A stretch of 20,015 bases of DNA from JOPF136 sp035272605. GTDB taxonomy: Bacteria; Acidobacteriota; Terriglobia; Acidiferrales; UBA7541. The notes under the pieces are model-generated. The model ran no database searches. It had not been told where the DNA came from and worked only from the letters and a program-made list of their open reading frames with translations. The stretch lies in contig DATEQM010000025.1 of assembly GCA_035272605.1 (NCBI GenBank), positions 1 to 20,015 of the forward strand, read 5' to 3'. The translations under genes and the position numbers were made by a program. Positions 8,680 to 15,522 of this stretch are shown piece by piece (the first letter of the stretch is position 1; the number at the start of each line of letters is the position of its first letter).

Positions 8680-8680
8680 C
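8603..8680. repeat. Direct repeat copy A: 5' end of the DUF58 gene
   Basis: This 78-bp segment covers the start codon and first 26 codons of DUF58. It matches 9746-9823 in the same orientation with a constant offset of 1143 bp, no gaps, and 65 of 78 identical bases by hand count. The match stops abruptly one base beyond the start codon and fades beyond codon 28 inside the gene. The two copies bracket the alcohol dehydrogenase gene. Confidence 0.9.
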
Positions 8681-8695
8681 CGAAGTCACGCGTTG

Positions 8696-9685
8696 CTAGA
8701 TTATGTTGCGCTCATCCAAAGTTATTACTACTTTTCCCCGAGCGTGTCCTTCTTCCAGATACCGGATAGCCTCAGGGACCTCAGTCAACCTGTAAAGCCT
8801 GTCGAGGACCGGCGTTACCTTTCCGGCTGCCAGGAGCTCGCCCAGGATGGTCAGGTCCTCTTTCGTCACTTTCGCGATAAACATGACGAACTTCTGACTC
8901 ACGAGCCGTGACAACACAGGCGCTGCGATCGCACGACGCAGAAAGACCCCGAGTTTTTTGGGCGCTCCGGCGATGACGCATATGCCTTTGGGATTCAAGA
9001 CGCGCCGGCACGCTGACAACGAATGGTTCCCAACGCAGTCGAGAATCAGGTCGTAACGTGGGCCGCTTCGGGTGAAATCCTCTTGCGTGTAGTCAATCAC
9101 GTGATCGGCGCCGACGGAGCGGACCAAGTCGACATTCCTGGTACTGCAGACGCCGGTCACATTCGCGCCCAGCCGCTTGGCAATCTGCACAGCGAACGTA
9201 CCCACGCCTCCGGCCGCACCGTTGATCAAGACCTTCTGCCCCGGCTGAATCCGTCCCTTATCCCGAAGACCCTGCAATGCGGTGAGTGCCGCCACAGGTA
9301 CGGAAGCCGCTTGCTCAAACGACACGTTATTGGGCGTCGTGGCCAATGCTGATTCGGAAGCGCAGGCAAACTCCGCAAAGGCCGCATGGCAGCAGCCGAA
9401 CACCTCGTCGCCTGGTTTGAACCGGGTTACGTTCCTGCCAACCGCTTCAACCTGGCCGGCCACGTCCCGCCCCGGTCGCCCGGGTTGTGTGATGCTTGGT
9501 TTGGGCAGCCGGAGCAGTATTCGAAAGTTGCGCGGCACGCCTCTCAGCAAGCGCCAGTCAAGTGGATTGACGGAAGCCGCGCGAACTTTTATCAAGACTT
9601 CGTTGTCCTTGGGAACCGGCTTCTCGACGTTCGTGATTTGGAGAACCTCCGGAGGTCCGTATCGGGTATAGACGGCAGCTTTCAT
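8696..9685 (-). CDS. NAD(P)-dependent alcohol dehydrogenase / quinone oxidoreductase-like (zinc-free MDR family)
   Basis: 329 residues from the ATG at 9685. The N-terminal GroES-like domain runs through AASVNPLDWRLLRG, PGRDVAGQVEAVG and FKPGDEVFG. The Rossmann domain has VLINGAAGGVGTFAVQIAKR (dinucleotide-binding GAAGGVG at 156-162) and GADHVIDYTQEDF. The catalytic- and structural-zinc cysteines of classical alcohol dehydrogenases are absent, placing it with the quinone oxidoreductase/RTN4IP1-like branch. Substrate unknown. The start is supported by AGGAA six bases upstream and by an overlap: the ATGA at 9685-9682 is also the stop of the short ORF at 9682-9822, suggesting translational coupling. 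It lies between moxR and DUF58 and is flanked by copies of the DUF58 5' end, so it was probably inserted there. Confidence 0.93.
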   Translation of the reverse strand: MKAAVYTRYGPPEVLQITNVEKPVPKDNEVLIKVRAASVNPLDWRLLRGVPRNFRILLRLPKPSITQPGRPGRDVAGQVEAVGRNVTRFKPGDEVFGCCHAAFAEFACASESALATTPNNVSFEQAASVPVAALTALQGLRDKGRIQPGQKVLINGAAGGVGTFAVQIAKRLGANVTGVCSTRNVDLVRSVGADHVIDYTQEDFTRSGPRYDLILDCVGNHSLSACRRVLNPKGICVIAGAPKKLGVFLRRAIAAPVLSRLVSQKFVMFIAKVTKEDLTILGELLAAGKVTPVLDRLYRLTEVPEAIRYLEEGHARGKVVITLDERNII

Positions 9686-9822
9686 TGGCGTTCCTGCGCG
9701 GCGCTGGCCTGTTCCTTCCATCGTTGAAAGTTCACGTCCAGCGCAGCCGTTCCCACGCCAAACGATTTCCACCCAGTCCGGTCTACCCGGGCCCACCAGC
9801 GCGAAATGAAAAATGAGGCCAT
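9682..9822 (-). pseudogene. Truncated second DUF58 N-terminus, now a 46-codon leader ORF
   Basis: An ATG at 9822 opens a 46-codon frame starting MASFFISRWWARVDRTGWKS, compared with MASFSISRWWAHVDRTGWRS for the intact DUF58 protein. Similarity runs to about codon 28 and then ends in unrelated residues (DVNFQRWKEQASAAQERQ). Over the shared codons I count nine synonymous and five amino-acid-changing differences, so the copy diverged under constraint before or after truncation. Its stop overlaps the dehydrogenase start as ATGA. It lies 75 bases after the moxR stop, where an intact DUF58 gene would be expected. It may be a remnant only, or it may still be translated to couple moxR-operon translation to the dehydrogenase. 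Confidence 0.75.
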
Positions 9823-9823
9823 C
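9746..9823. repeat. Direct repeat copy B: DUF58 5' end upstream of the alcohol dehydrogenase
   Basis: Partner of 8603-8680 (65 of 78 matches, no gaps, same orientation). The central part, including GGGCCCACCAGCGCGAAATG at 9789-9808, is unbroken identity. Bases on the moxR side of the start codon do not match between the copies. Confidence 0.9.
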
Positions 9824-9897
9824 AGAGAATAGAAGCAGGTCCCTCACCCGCAGGAGCAGGTTCGGGATGACAGTGTGGGTGCTTTGTCAGCATCCTC

Positions 9898-10848
9898 TTA
9901 GAGGGGGACGCGGGTGGAATCGAGGATTTCCTGGAGGATGGCTTCCGTTTGTTCCGATTTGCGCAGGGTGGAGACGTAGCGGGAATTCAGAACAATGCGG
10001 TGCGCGAAGACGGGAATCACCAGGCGTTTCACGTCGTCGGGCACCAGGTAGTCGCGCCCGTCCAGGAAGGCGCGGGCCTGGGCCGCGCGATGGAGCATCA
10101 CGGATCCGCGAGGGCTTACGCCGAGCAGGATGCGCTCGTCGGAGCGGGTGCGCTCGACGATGGCCAGGGCGTAGTCGAGCAGGGCCTCTTCCGCGCGCAC
10201 GCGGGTGACCGCTTCCTGCATGCGCGACACGTCGGACGCATCCATCACCGCGGCGCCCATGGCGTCGAGCGCGGAGGCGCCGTCGCGGCGCATGATTTCC
10301 TTCTCGCTCGAGCGCGCGGGATAGCCCATGCGGATGCGGAGGAGAAAGCGGTCGAGCTGCGACTCCGGCAAGGGATAGGTGCCGTGATGCTCGACGGGAT
10401 TCTGGGTGGCCAGGACGAAAAACGGCTGGGGGAGCGGGTGCGTCTTGCTGTCCACGGTCACCTGGGCCTCGTTCATGGCCTCGAGCAGCGCCGACTGGGT
10501 TTTGGGCGTAGTGCGATTGATTTCGTCCGCCAGGACGAGGTTGGCGAAGATGGGGCCGGGCTTGAACTCGAACTCCTGGGTGCCCGGCACGTAGATGCTG
10601 GTGCCGATCACGTCGCTGGGCAGCAGGTCGGAAGTAAACTGGATGCGCTGGAAGGAGCAGCGGAACGAGCGGGCGAGCGCCTGGGCCAGCGTGGTTTTCC
10701 CCACGCCAGGCACGTCTTCAATCAGCAGGTGGCCGCGAGCCAGCAGGGCGACGAGGGCCAGCTCGATGGCTTCGTCTTTACCGCGCACGACGCGGGCCAT
10801 GGCGGCGCGCAGTTCGCTGAGTTGCGTGGAGGCTGTTGCCTGGGTCAT
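9898..10848 (-). CDS. MoxR-family AAA+ ATPase
   Basis: 316 residues from the ATG at 10848 (MTQATASTQLSELRAAMARV). The frame is open to 10893, but the extra residues look unlike the family. Walker A is DVPGVGKT (45-52), Walker B is LVLADEINR (104-112), followed by TTPKTQSALLEAMNE and the sensor-1 region FFVLATQNPVEHHGTYPLPE, all diagnostic of MoxR. A lid region with LGVSPRGS and ARAFLDGRDYLVPDDVKR completes it. MoxR ATPases act as chaperones that load cofactors or remodel partner proteins, typically with DUF58 and VWA-domain proteins. Here DUF58 is separated by the dehydrogenase insertion and no VWA gene is visible. The start lies 55 bases from the divergent tRNA gene; no clear ribosome binding site. 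Confidence 0.95.
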   Translation of the reverse strand: MTQATASTQLSELRAAMARVVRGKDEAIELALVALLARGHLLIEDVPGVGKTTLAQALARSFRCSFQRIQFTSDLLPSDVIGTSIYVPGTQEFEFKPGPIFANLVLADEINRTTPKTQSALLEAMNEAQVTVDSKTHPLPQPFFVLATQNPVEHHGTYPLPESQLDRFLLRIRMGYPARSSEKEIMRRDGASALDAMGAAVMDASDVSRMQEAVTRVRAEEALLDYALAIVERTRSDERILLGVSPRGSVMLHRAAQARAFLDGRDYLVPDDVKRLVIPVFAHRIVLNSRYVSTLRKSEQTEAILQEILDSTRVPL

Positions 10849-10851
10849 GAG

Positions 10852-10880
10852 TTGAAAATCCGCGTCCCTTCTGCTACAAA
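10852..10880 (+). promoter_or_regulatory. Sigma-70-like promoter for tRNA-Val
   Basis: TTGAAA at 10852-10857, a 17-base spacer, and TACAAA at 10875-10880 fit the -35 and -10 consensus (5 of 6 and 4 of 6). Predicted initiation near 10887 would leave a short 5' leader before the tRNA at 10904. The element lies next to the moxR start codon on the other strand. Pattern match only. Confidence 0.5.
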
Positions 10881-10903
10881 CGCTTGGATGCACGTGTTCC
10901 GGC

Positions 10904-10980
10904 GGGCGATTAGCTCAGTTGGTTAGAGCGTTCCCCTCACACGGGAGAGGTCCAAGGTTCGAGCCCTTGATCGCCCACCA
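10904..10980 (+). tRNA. tRNA-Val (anticodon CAC)
   Basis: A complete 77-base cloverleaf can be folded by eye. Acceptor GGGCGAT pairs with ATCGCCC, D-arm GCTC pairs with GAGC, and the anticodon stem TTCCC/GGGAG encloses loop CTCACAC with anticodon CAC at 10938-10940, read as valine (codon GUG). The T-arm CAAGG/CCTTG encloses TTCGAGC. The discriminator A and CCA tail are encoded in the DNA. One T-G pair opens the anticodon stem. It is transcribed away from moxR. Confidence 0.97.
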
Positions 10981-11157
10981 TCATATGGTTTCCGCCGGCA
11001 AAAATCCCGGAGAACCGTTGAGCGCTTTCTCTGGCGCCACTTTCTCCAAGCAACCTTTGAGAAGTCTGCTTCTTTGCGGCGGCTCGCCGGTTCTTCAGTC
11101 CCTGTCCTCTCGATGGCAACCGAACCACGTTCTCCCACAGTTTAGCGGAATCTCGAA

Positions 11158-11643
11158 ATGACCACCATCCTGCGCTTCCTGTTGATTTTTACATTAGGCA
11201 CCTGGGTGGGCGCGGGGCTGTTCGTGACCATCGTGGTGGCGCAGGGGGCGTTCCGCCTGCTCCCCACGCCCGACCTGGCCGGGGCGGTGGTGGGCTACAC
11301 GCTCACGCGGCTGCACCTGATGGGCCTGGTGGCGGGAATCGTTTTTCTGCTGGCCACGGCCGCGCTAGGCAGCGCCGCGCATCTCGCCCGGCCCGCGGCG
11401 CTGCTGGTGGTGCTGATGATCGCACTCACGGCGGCTTCGCAGTTCGGAGTGACCCCGCGCATGGCGGCGTTGCGCGTGCAAATGGTGGCCGAGCACGGGA
11501 GTATCGCGGCGACTCCGCATGAGGATGCCGCGCGGCGAGCGTTTGGGAAGTTGCACGGCGTGTCCGCGAGCCTGGAACTGGCAACGCTGGTCGCCGGACT
11601 GGCCGCGCTGCTCCTGACGGTGCGCGGCCTGGGCAATCCATAG
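11158..11643 (+). CDS. DUF4149-like small integral membrane protein
   Basis: 161 residues with four hydrophobic helices: about 3-26 (ILRFLLIFTLGTWVGAGLFV), 50-68 (LHLMGLVAGIVFLLATAAL), 78-93 (ALLVVLMIALTAASQF) and 139-157 (LELATLVAGLAALLLTV). The arrangement and the G-W-x-G-A-x-L-F-V-T-I-V-V-A-Q segment near the N-terminus, with a soluble loop carrying R-A-F-G-K-L-H-G-V-S before the last helix, resemble DUF4149 (TMEM205-like) proteins. Function unknown. The ATG at 11158 has only a weak GCGGAA about nine bases upstream. It stands alone between the tRNA and a convergent gene. The 177 bases between tRNA and start show no clear terminator. Confidence 0.75.
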   Translation: MTTILRFLLIFTLGTWVGAGLFVTIVVAQGAFRLLPTPDLAGAVVGYTLTRLHLMGLVAGIVFLLATAALGSAAHLARPAALLVVLMIALTAASQFGVTPRMAALRVQMVAEHGSIAATPHEDAARRAFGKLHGVSASLELATLVAGLAALLLTVRGLGNP

Positions 11644-11749
11644 GCCGGTCGTTTCCTCAAGGCGTTCTGAGGCTCGACGAACTCCTACGGTCGCCCGCCG
11701 CTCACAAGGCTGCGGGCCGGGGGAAGAATGCAAGGAAGCGGGGAAACTC

Positions 11750-12442
11750 TTAGGGCTGGCCCTGGTTGCGCGGAAAAACGAAGGCGACGACGATGTTTGC
11801 GGCCACGGGCTGCCCGTCCAGGGAGGCGGGAGCGAATCCCCAGGTCCTGAGGGCGCTCTCCGCTGGCGAGGTCAGCGAAGCCACCGTGTGCACCGCTCGT
11901 ATCGTGGCCACCTGGCCGGTGGCGTTAATGGTTGCGTCGAGCACGACCGTACCCCACGCCACGCTATTCACAGGAAAGATTGCGAATGACGCGGAAGTGA
12001 TCTGAGGCGGGAGGAACGCCGGGCCGCCGGGCGCGGGCGTGGGCTCGAACCGCGGAGGGTCCAAGGAGAGGGCCTGGAAGGAAGTTCCGCCGGGGTTGTA
12101 GGGATTGAAGACGGCGCTGACCGAAATGCCGGCCGGGACGGGGCTCCCGCGCATGGCCGCCGGCGTGAACTTCCAGTTTTGCACCGCATCTTGCACCACA
12201 CCCGTGAGCGAAGGAAAACTGCGCAGCACCTGCACGCTTTGCAGTTGCGCCCTGGCGTCCAGGGTCACCAGCAGCGACACGATGCCGACAGCCATGGAGT
12301 TCGGAGGAAAGGGAATGTTGCCCGCGCGGGCGAGATCGGGGGGGTGAAACCGGGGCCGCCGAGGCGAAAACGCCCGCGCACCTTCTCCCGCCACGCCGGC
12401 CAAAAGCGCTGCGAGGACCAAAATGCCAAACGTTCGACTCAT
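11750..12442 (-). CDS. Secreted protein with two TonB C-terminal-like domains
   Basis: 230 residues from the ATG at 12442, chosen over longer frames because AGGGG stands five bases upstream and a signal peptide (ILVLAALLAGVAGEGARA, residues 7-24) follows at once. Two domains of about 70 residues resemble each other: residues 42-113, with VSLLVTLDARAQLQSVQVL and NWKFTPAAMRGSPVPAGISV, and residues 152-223, with GTVVLDATINATGQVATIRA and TWGFAPASLDGQPVAANIVV. The pattern 'V.(L/I)..I...G.V....V........A..A...W.F.PA...G.PV...I.V...F' is that of TonB C-terminal or energy-transducer domains. A Pro-rich linker joins them. No uncleaved membrane anchor or ExbB/D genes are seen, so a role as a genuine energy transducer is doubtful; a periplasmic scaffold is possible. 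Confidence 0.75.
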   Translation of the reverse strand: MSRTFGILVLAALLAGVAGEGARAFSPRRPRFHPPDLARAGNIPFPPNSMAVGIVSLLVTLDARAQLQSVQVLRSFPSLTGVVQDAVQNWKFTPAAMRGSPVPAGISVSAVFNPYNPGGTSFQALSLDPPRFEPTPAPGGPAFLPPQITSASFAIFPVNSVAWGTVVLDATINATGQVATIRAVHTVASLTSPAESALRTWGFAPASLDGQPVAANIVVAFVFPRNQGQP

Positions 12443-12670
12443 GCGCACCCCTGTCCCGGCCCGCCGGCGGAACGCCTGGCGCCCGTGGCAGGGCCGAAGG
12501 CGAAGCGAACTCCCTGACCGGCCGTTCGTTCGGGATTTCCTTCCGGCTATCCGGATCGCGGAGTACTGTACACCAGGCACGAGAGGCCGCGATACGGATT
12601 GCCGAGGTGCGCCCGCGCAGAGGGTCTGCGCTGCCCCATGAATCCTTGGAAACCATTGTAGCGCTCCCAA

Positions 12671-12699
12671 TTGCCAATGGCGCGATTTCGAGCGATAAA
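12671..12699 (+). promoter_or_regulatory. Promoter-like sequence before the diguanylate cyclase
   Basis: TTGCCA at 12671-12676, exactly 17 bases, then GATAAA at 12694-12699. The -10 hexamer touches the ATG at 12699, so transcription from it would begin inside the annotated gene and favour the in-frame GTG at 12726, which has GGAGG at 12717-12721. The rest of the 12443-12698 divergent intergenic region shows nothing else I can support. Confidence 0.35.
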
Positions 12700-13568
12700 T
12701 GGACTCCTCTACGGCTGGAGGTGTTGTGCAGCACGAGGAGCCGCAATCCCCACCCACGGGTGCTCCGAACCAGGCAGCCCAGATCCGCACGGTCCTGCTG
12801 CGCCTCCAGCGGCGGCAATGGTGGATGTGGTCGTCCGCCGTCTTGGTGACGCTGCTGTTGACCCTGGCGGTAGCCTCGTTCGCCTTTCCGGGTCTGATGT
12901 CGCAGGGCGAATCGTTCAGCTCGTTCTACCTGGACCAGTCGGTGCGAGGCCTGGTGGCGCTGGTGCTGCTGTTCAACGTGTACACCATCTACCAGCAGAC
13001 ACAGATTCATCGCATCCAAAGGCAAATGAGCGATCAAGTCGAAGCCATGAGCAAGATGGAAGTGCGCACCGAGGAGGTGTACAAGCTGGCCGCTCTGGAC
13101 GCGCTCACCGGCCTGTACAACCGGCGTTCCGGCGAACAGCGGCTGGCCTCGGAGGTGCTGCGCTCCCAGCGCACCGGCCGCCCGCTGACGATCCTGGTGC
13201 TCGATTTGGACGGCCTCAAGACGGTGAATGATAAATTCGGCCACGGCGCCGGGGATGAGCTGATCCGCGCGTTCGCCCAGTGCCTGAACAAAGCCATTCG
13301 CGGCTCCGATCTGGCAGTGCGCTTCGGGGGAGACGAGTTTCTGGTGCTGCTGCCCGATTGCAAGAACGAGGAGGTGCGGTACGTTTTGACGCGATTGAGC
13401 GGCCACAAATTGGAATGCCAGGGGGTCTCGGTGACCATCGCCTTCTCCGCGGGCTGGGGCACGCTGCGATCGGGGGAATCGCCCGGCGAACTGGTGAAGC
13501 GCGCCGACGACGCCCTGTACGTGAACAAACGCGCCAGCAAGGAAGGAGCGGGGACGGTTGTTAGCTGA
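12699..13568 (+). CDS. Membrane-anchored diguanylate cyclase (GGDEF)
   Basis: 289 residues from ATG 12699. GGDEF enzymes make the second messenger c-di-GMP from two GTP. Two hydrophobic segments (about 43-66 and 83-100) anchor it, with a short extracytoplasmic loop of under 20 residues between them, so there is little room for a periplasmic sensor. A coiled linker (about 103-125) leads to the catalytic domain: ALDALTGLYNRR, VLDLDGLKTVNDKFGHGAGD, the active-site RFGGDEF with GGDEF at 210-214, and KRADDALYVNKRASK. The inhibitory I-site RxxD is present as R201-G-S-D204, so product inhibition is expected. The ATG lacks a ribosome binding site; GTG 12726, preceded by GGAGG, is an alternative start giving 280 residues. 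No EAL domain. Confidence 0.93.
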   Translation: MDSSTAGGVVQHEEPQSPPTGAPNQAAQIRTVLLRLQRRQWWMWSSAVLVTLLLTLAVASFAFPGLMSQGESFSSFYLDQSVRGLVALVLLFNVYTIYQQTQIHRIQRQMSDQVEAMSKMEVRTEEVYKLAALDALTGLYNRRSGEQRLASEVLRSQRTGRPLTILVLDLDGLKTVNDKFGHGAGDELIRAFAQCLNKAIRGSDLAVRFGGDEFLVLLPDCKNEEVRYVLTRLSGHKLECQGVSVTIAFSAGWGTLRSGESPGELVKRADDALYVNKRASKEGAGTVVS

Positions 13569-13596
13569 CGAAAATCGAAAAACGAAAAACGAAAAA
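13569..13596. repeat. Four tandem CGAAAAA heptads
   Basis: Directly after the diguanylate cyclase stop codon come one CGAAAAT and three CGAAAAA units head to tail (28 bases). The unit recurs in inverted form between DUF58 and mutY (7263-7346). No T-run makes it a classical terminator on the plus strand; on the minus strand it would be T-rich. The rest of the gap to 13744 shows no gene. Confidence 0.75.
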
Positions 13597-13744
13597 CGGA
13601 ACTAACGGAAACATCGTTCCCCGATTGTCGAACCCCGAATTTCACTTTTTTCGCCGCACGATTCCTCTGTCCCGAGCCGTCCGCGCGTGTGAGAATCATG
13701 CCCGCCGGATCCCGAATTCACCCGGAAAGACTTGCGAGGAGGGC

Positions 13745-14293
13745 ATGAAACTCGCCTATCTCGACATCGAGACAGATTACGTGGGGAAGCACACGGACGA
13801 GCGGCTGTTCCGGGACTACGGGAACCATCGCATCACGGTGATCGGCGTGCGCGTGATGGAACAGCCGGCGGATGAGTTCGTGCAGCTCGTGGGCACGGCC
13901 GTGTCGAAGGACGGACTGCTGCACATCCTCGCCGGAGTGCAGACCATCGTGACGTACAACGGCCGCTCGATTCCCGACCGTATCAAGCAGAAAGTGGGTT
14001 TCGACTTCCCGGTGATCGCCGCGCAACTCGGCATCGTCCTGGACCGGGAATTCCAGCACAAGGATCTGGTGCCGGAATGCTGGGAGCGCGGGCTCTATGG
14101 AGGGCAGAAGAAAGTGGAAGAGACGCTGGGGTTGAAGCGGACGCTGCCAGGGAAAGACGGAAAATGGGCGACGGAGGCGTGGCGGGAGTACCGGAGGACA
14201 GGAGCGAAGGAGCGGTTGGAGGAATTGCTGCTTTATAACCGGGAAGATGTGTTCATGCTTAGGGAGATTGAGAAGGGCTTGCAGAAGCGGTGA
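13745..14293 (+). CDS. Stand-alone RNase H-like (YprB-type) 3'-5' exonuclease domain protein
   Basis: 182 residues from ATG 13745, with a GAGGAGGG ribosome binding site just upstream. The fold is the YprB / RNase_H_2 member of the DnaQ-like superfamily. Motif I is YLDIETDY (D7, E9). The motif II region is TIVTYNGRSIPD (N72), with FDFPVIAAQLG following. The last motif is LLYNREDVFMLREIEKGL (D168). These acidic residues match a two-metal nuclease site, so nuclease activity is likely, though substrate and polarity are unknown. No helicase or TPR partner domain is fused and no repair gene adjoins it. It ends before a strong shared terminator, and the facing gene is a TauE-type transporter. Confidence 0.82.
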   Translation: MKLAYLDIETDYVGKHTDERLFRDYGNHRITVIGVRVMEQPADEFVQLVGTAVSKDGLLHILAGVQTIVTYNGRSIPDRIKQKVGFDFPVIAAQLGIVLDREFQHKDLVPECWERGLYGGQKKVEETLGLKRTLPGKDGKWATEAWREYRRTGAKERLEELLLYNREDVFMLREIEKGLQKR

Positions 14294-14325
14294 GAGGCTC
14301 ACCTGGATTGATTGCTGCCACAAAG

Positions 14326-14357
14326 GCGAGAGGCCCCTGGGATACGGGGCCTCTCGC
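14326..14357. terminator. Bidirectional intrinsic terminator-like hairpin
   Basis: GCGAGAGGCCCC at 14326-14337 and its perfect reverse complement at 14346-14357 give a 12-bp stem with an 8-base loop. It lies between two convergent genes, 33 bases after the RNase H-like stop and 69 bases after the TauE-type stop. U-tracts are weak on both sides (CTTTGT on the minus strand). It is the strongest hairpin in the window. Confidence 0.75.
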
Positions 14358-14425
14358 AGTCAAAGGCCTTCGGGCTGCACGATGATCGGGTGCGGGACTC
14401 TCGCGGGGATTGATGGAATCCAAAA

Positions 14426-15328
14426 TCAGGTGCGCGTTGCTGCGCTGGCTCGCGCCTCGCTGGCCGCCGAGCGGAGCATCATGGCCGCGGCGTAGACGAC
14501 GACGATCACCACCAGCCAGCGCACATACTTCAGGTCCAGTTGCCTGACGATGTACGCGGCGATCAGCACGCCGGGAATTCCGGCGAGAGTCATGACCACC
14601 GCGGTCTTCAGGCTGTAACTGCCCTCGCGGATAAAGCGCACGCCTCCCACGGGCATCAGGAAGGCGCAGGAGCCCATCATGATCGGGAAGGCGGCCTTCG
14701 GATTCATGCCCAGGAGGCTCACCAGGATCAGGCAGGGGGCGTAGAGACCGATGCCCAGCGTCATGAGCGCGCCGAGCGCGAAATTTCCCACGAACCCGGC
14801 GGCCAGCAGGGCGCCGCGCAACTCGAGCGCTGTCCCCCCGGCGGCGGCTGGTTGGAGCTGCGCGCGGAGCATCAGGCCAGCGGCGGCCAGCAATGCCAGC
14901 CCCATTCCAATTTGCACCTTTCGGCGCGACCACCGCGCCACTACTCCGGCGCCCAGCCAGGCGCCCGCCACCGAGGCCACGATCAGAAGCACCAGGGTCC
15001 ACACATCCACCTCGACGATCGAGATATAGATGAGCGCCTCGGCGATGGTGGGCAGCGCATAGCCCACGTTCAAGGTGCCGGGAATCTTTTCGTCCGGCAC
15101 GGTGCCCCGAAACTTGAATGCCGAGGTGGTGGTGGCAAAATTGCCGATGCCCAGGGTGTCGAAGAAGCACATCACAAAGCCGACCAGAGAGTGGTAGGCC
15201 GTCTCCGGCTTGGCCGGGTCACGCTCGCCCTTTTCCTTGGCGCGCCGCGCCATCCCCGTCCATGCGGCGATGAACCAGGCGGCCACGGCCAGCATCACCA
15301 GCAGGAGGATATTCTTCATCGTCCACAT
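14426..15328 (-). CDS. TauE/SafE family sulfite/organosulfonate-exporter-like permease
   Basis: 300 residues from ATG 15328 (MWTMKN); an ATG three codons later at 15319 is equally possible, as neither has a clear ribosome binding site. The frame extends further up without membrane sequence. About eight membrane helices: the first at about 5-20, then two half-repeats typical of TauE/SafE (TGAxSG-like loops replaced by FFDTLGIGNFATTT and APCLILVSLLGMNPKAAFPIMMG). The G-I-G-N-F-A-T-T-T and P-x-x-x-x-G-x-x-x-P patterns fit this anion-exporter superfamily. The substrate cannot be told from sequence; sulfite, sulfonates and other small anions are all known in the family. Residues 25-40 form a charged loop (ARRAKEKGERDPAKPE). 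No sulfur-metabolism genes are adjacent. Confidence 0.85.
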   Translation of the reverse strand: MWTMKNILLLVMLAVAAWFIAAWTGMARRAKEKGERDPAKPETAYHSLVGFVMCFFDTLGIGNFATTTSAFKFRGTVPDEKIPGTLNVGYALPTIAEALIYISIVEVDVWTLVLLIVASVAGAWLGAGVVARWSRRKVQIGMGLALLAAAGLMLRAQLQPAAAGGTALELRGALLAAGFVGNFALGALMTLGIGLYAPCLILVSLLGMNPKAAFPIMMGSCAFLMPVGGVRFIREGSYSLKTAVVMTLAGIPGVLIAAYIVRQLDLKYVRWLVVIVVVYAAAMMLRSAASEARASAATRT

Positions 15329-15522
15329 GGGGGCGGATGGTAGCGCGCGGGGGAGGAGAAGCAAACCGGATTCTCTGCTGCACGTTACTGCCAGACGCTC
15401 GAGTGCCGGGGCGCGGCGAATGCTGGCGCGCCCCATCGCTGCCAAGGGGTCAGTTTACCCTGATGGACCCGAGGGGCGTCTCGCTCCTCCGCTGTGGGCG
15501 TGTTTTAAGCCAATTGAGCGGC

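Noticed and set aside
7159..8769. Plus-strand frame of 536 codons opposite DUF58
   Set aside because: Antisense shadow with low-complexity composition; it also spans the AT-rich foldback, which no gene would be expected to encode.
8696..9847. Longer start for the alcohol dehydrogenase at 9847
   Set aside because: The extra N-terminal residues come from the duplicated DUF58 segment read in the wrong frame. The ATG at 9685 has AGGAA upstream and begins exactly at the family's MKAAVYTRYG.
11964..13406. Minus-strand frame of 480 codons across the diguanylate cyclase and the TonB-like gene
   Set aside because: It overlaps two well-supported genes, including the GGDEF domain on the other strand, and shows no recognisable domain.
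15408..15434. 8-bp GC-only palindrome GGGGCGCG / CGCGCCCC
   Set aside because: Such matches are expected by chance in DNA this GC-rich, and it has no position relative to a gene end that suggests a terminator.
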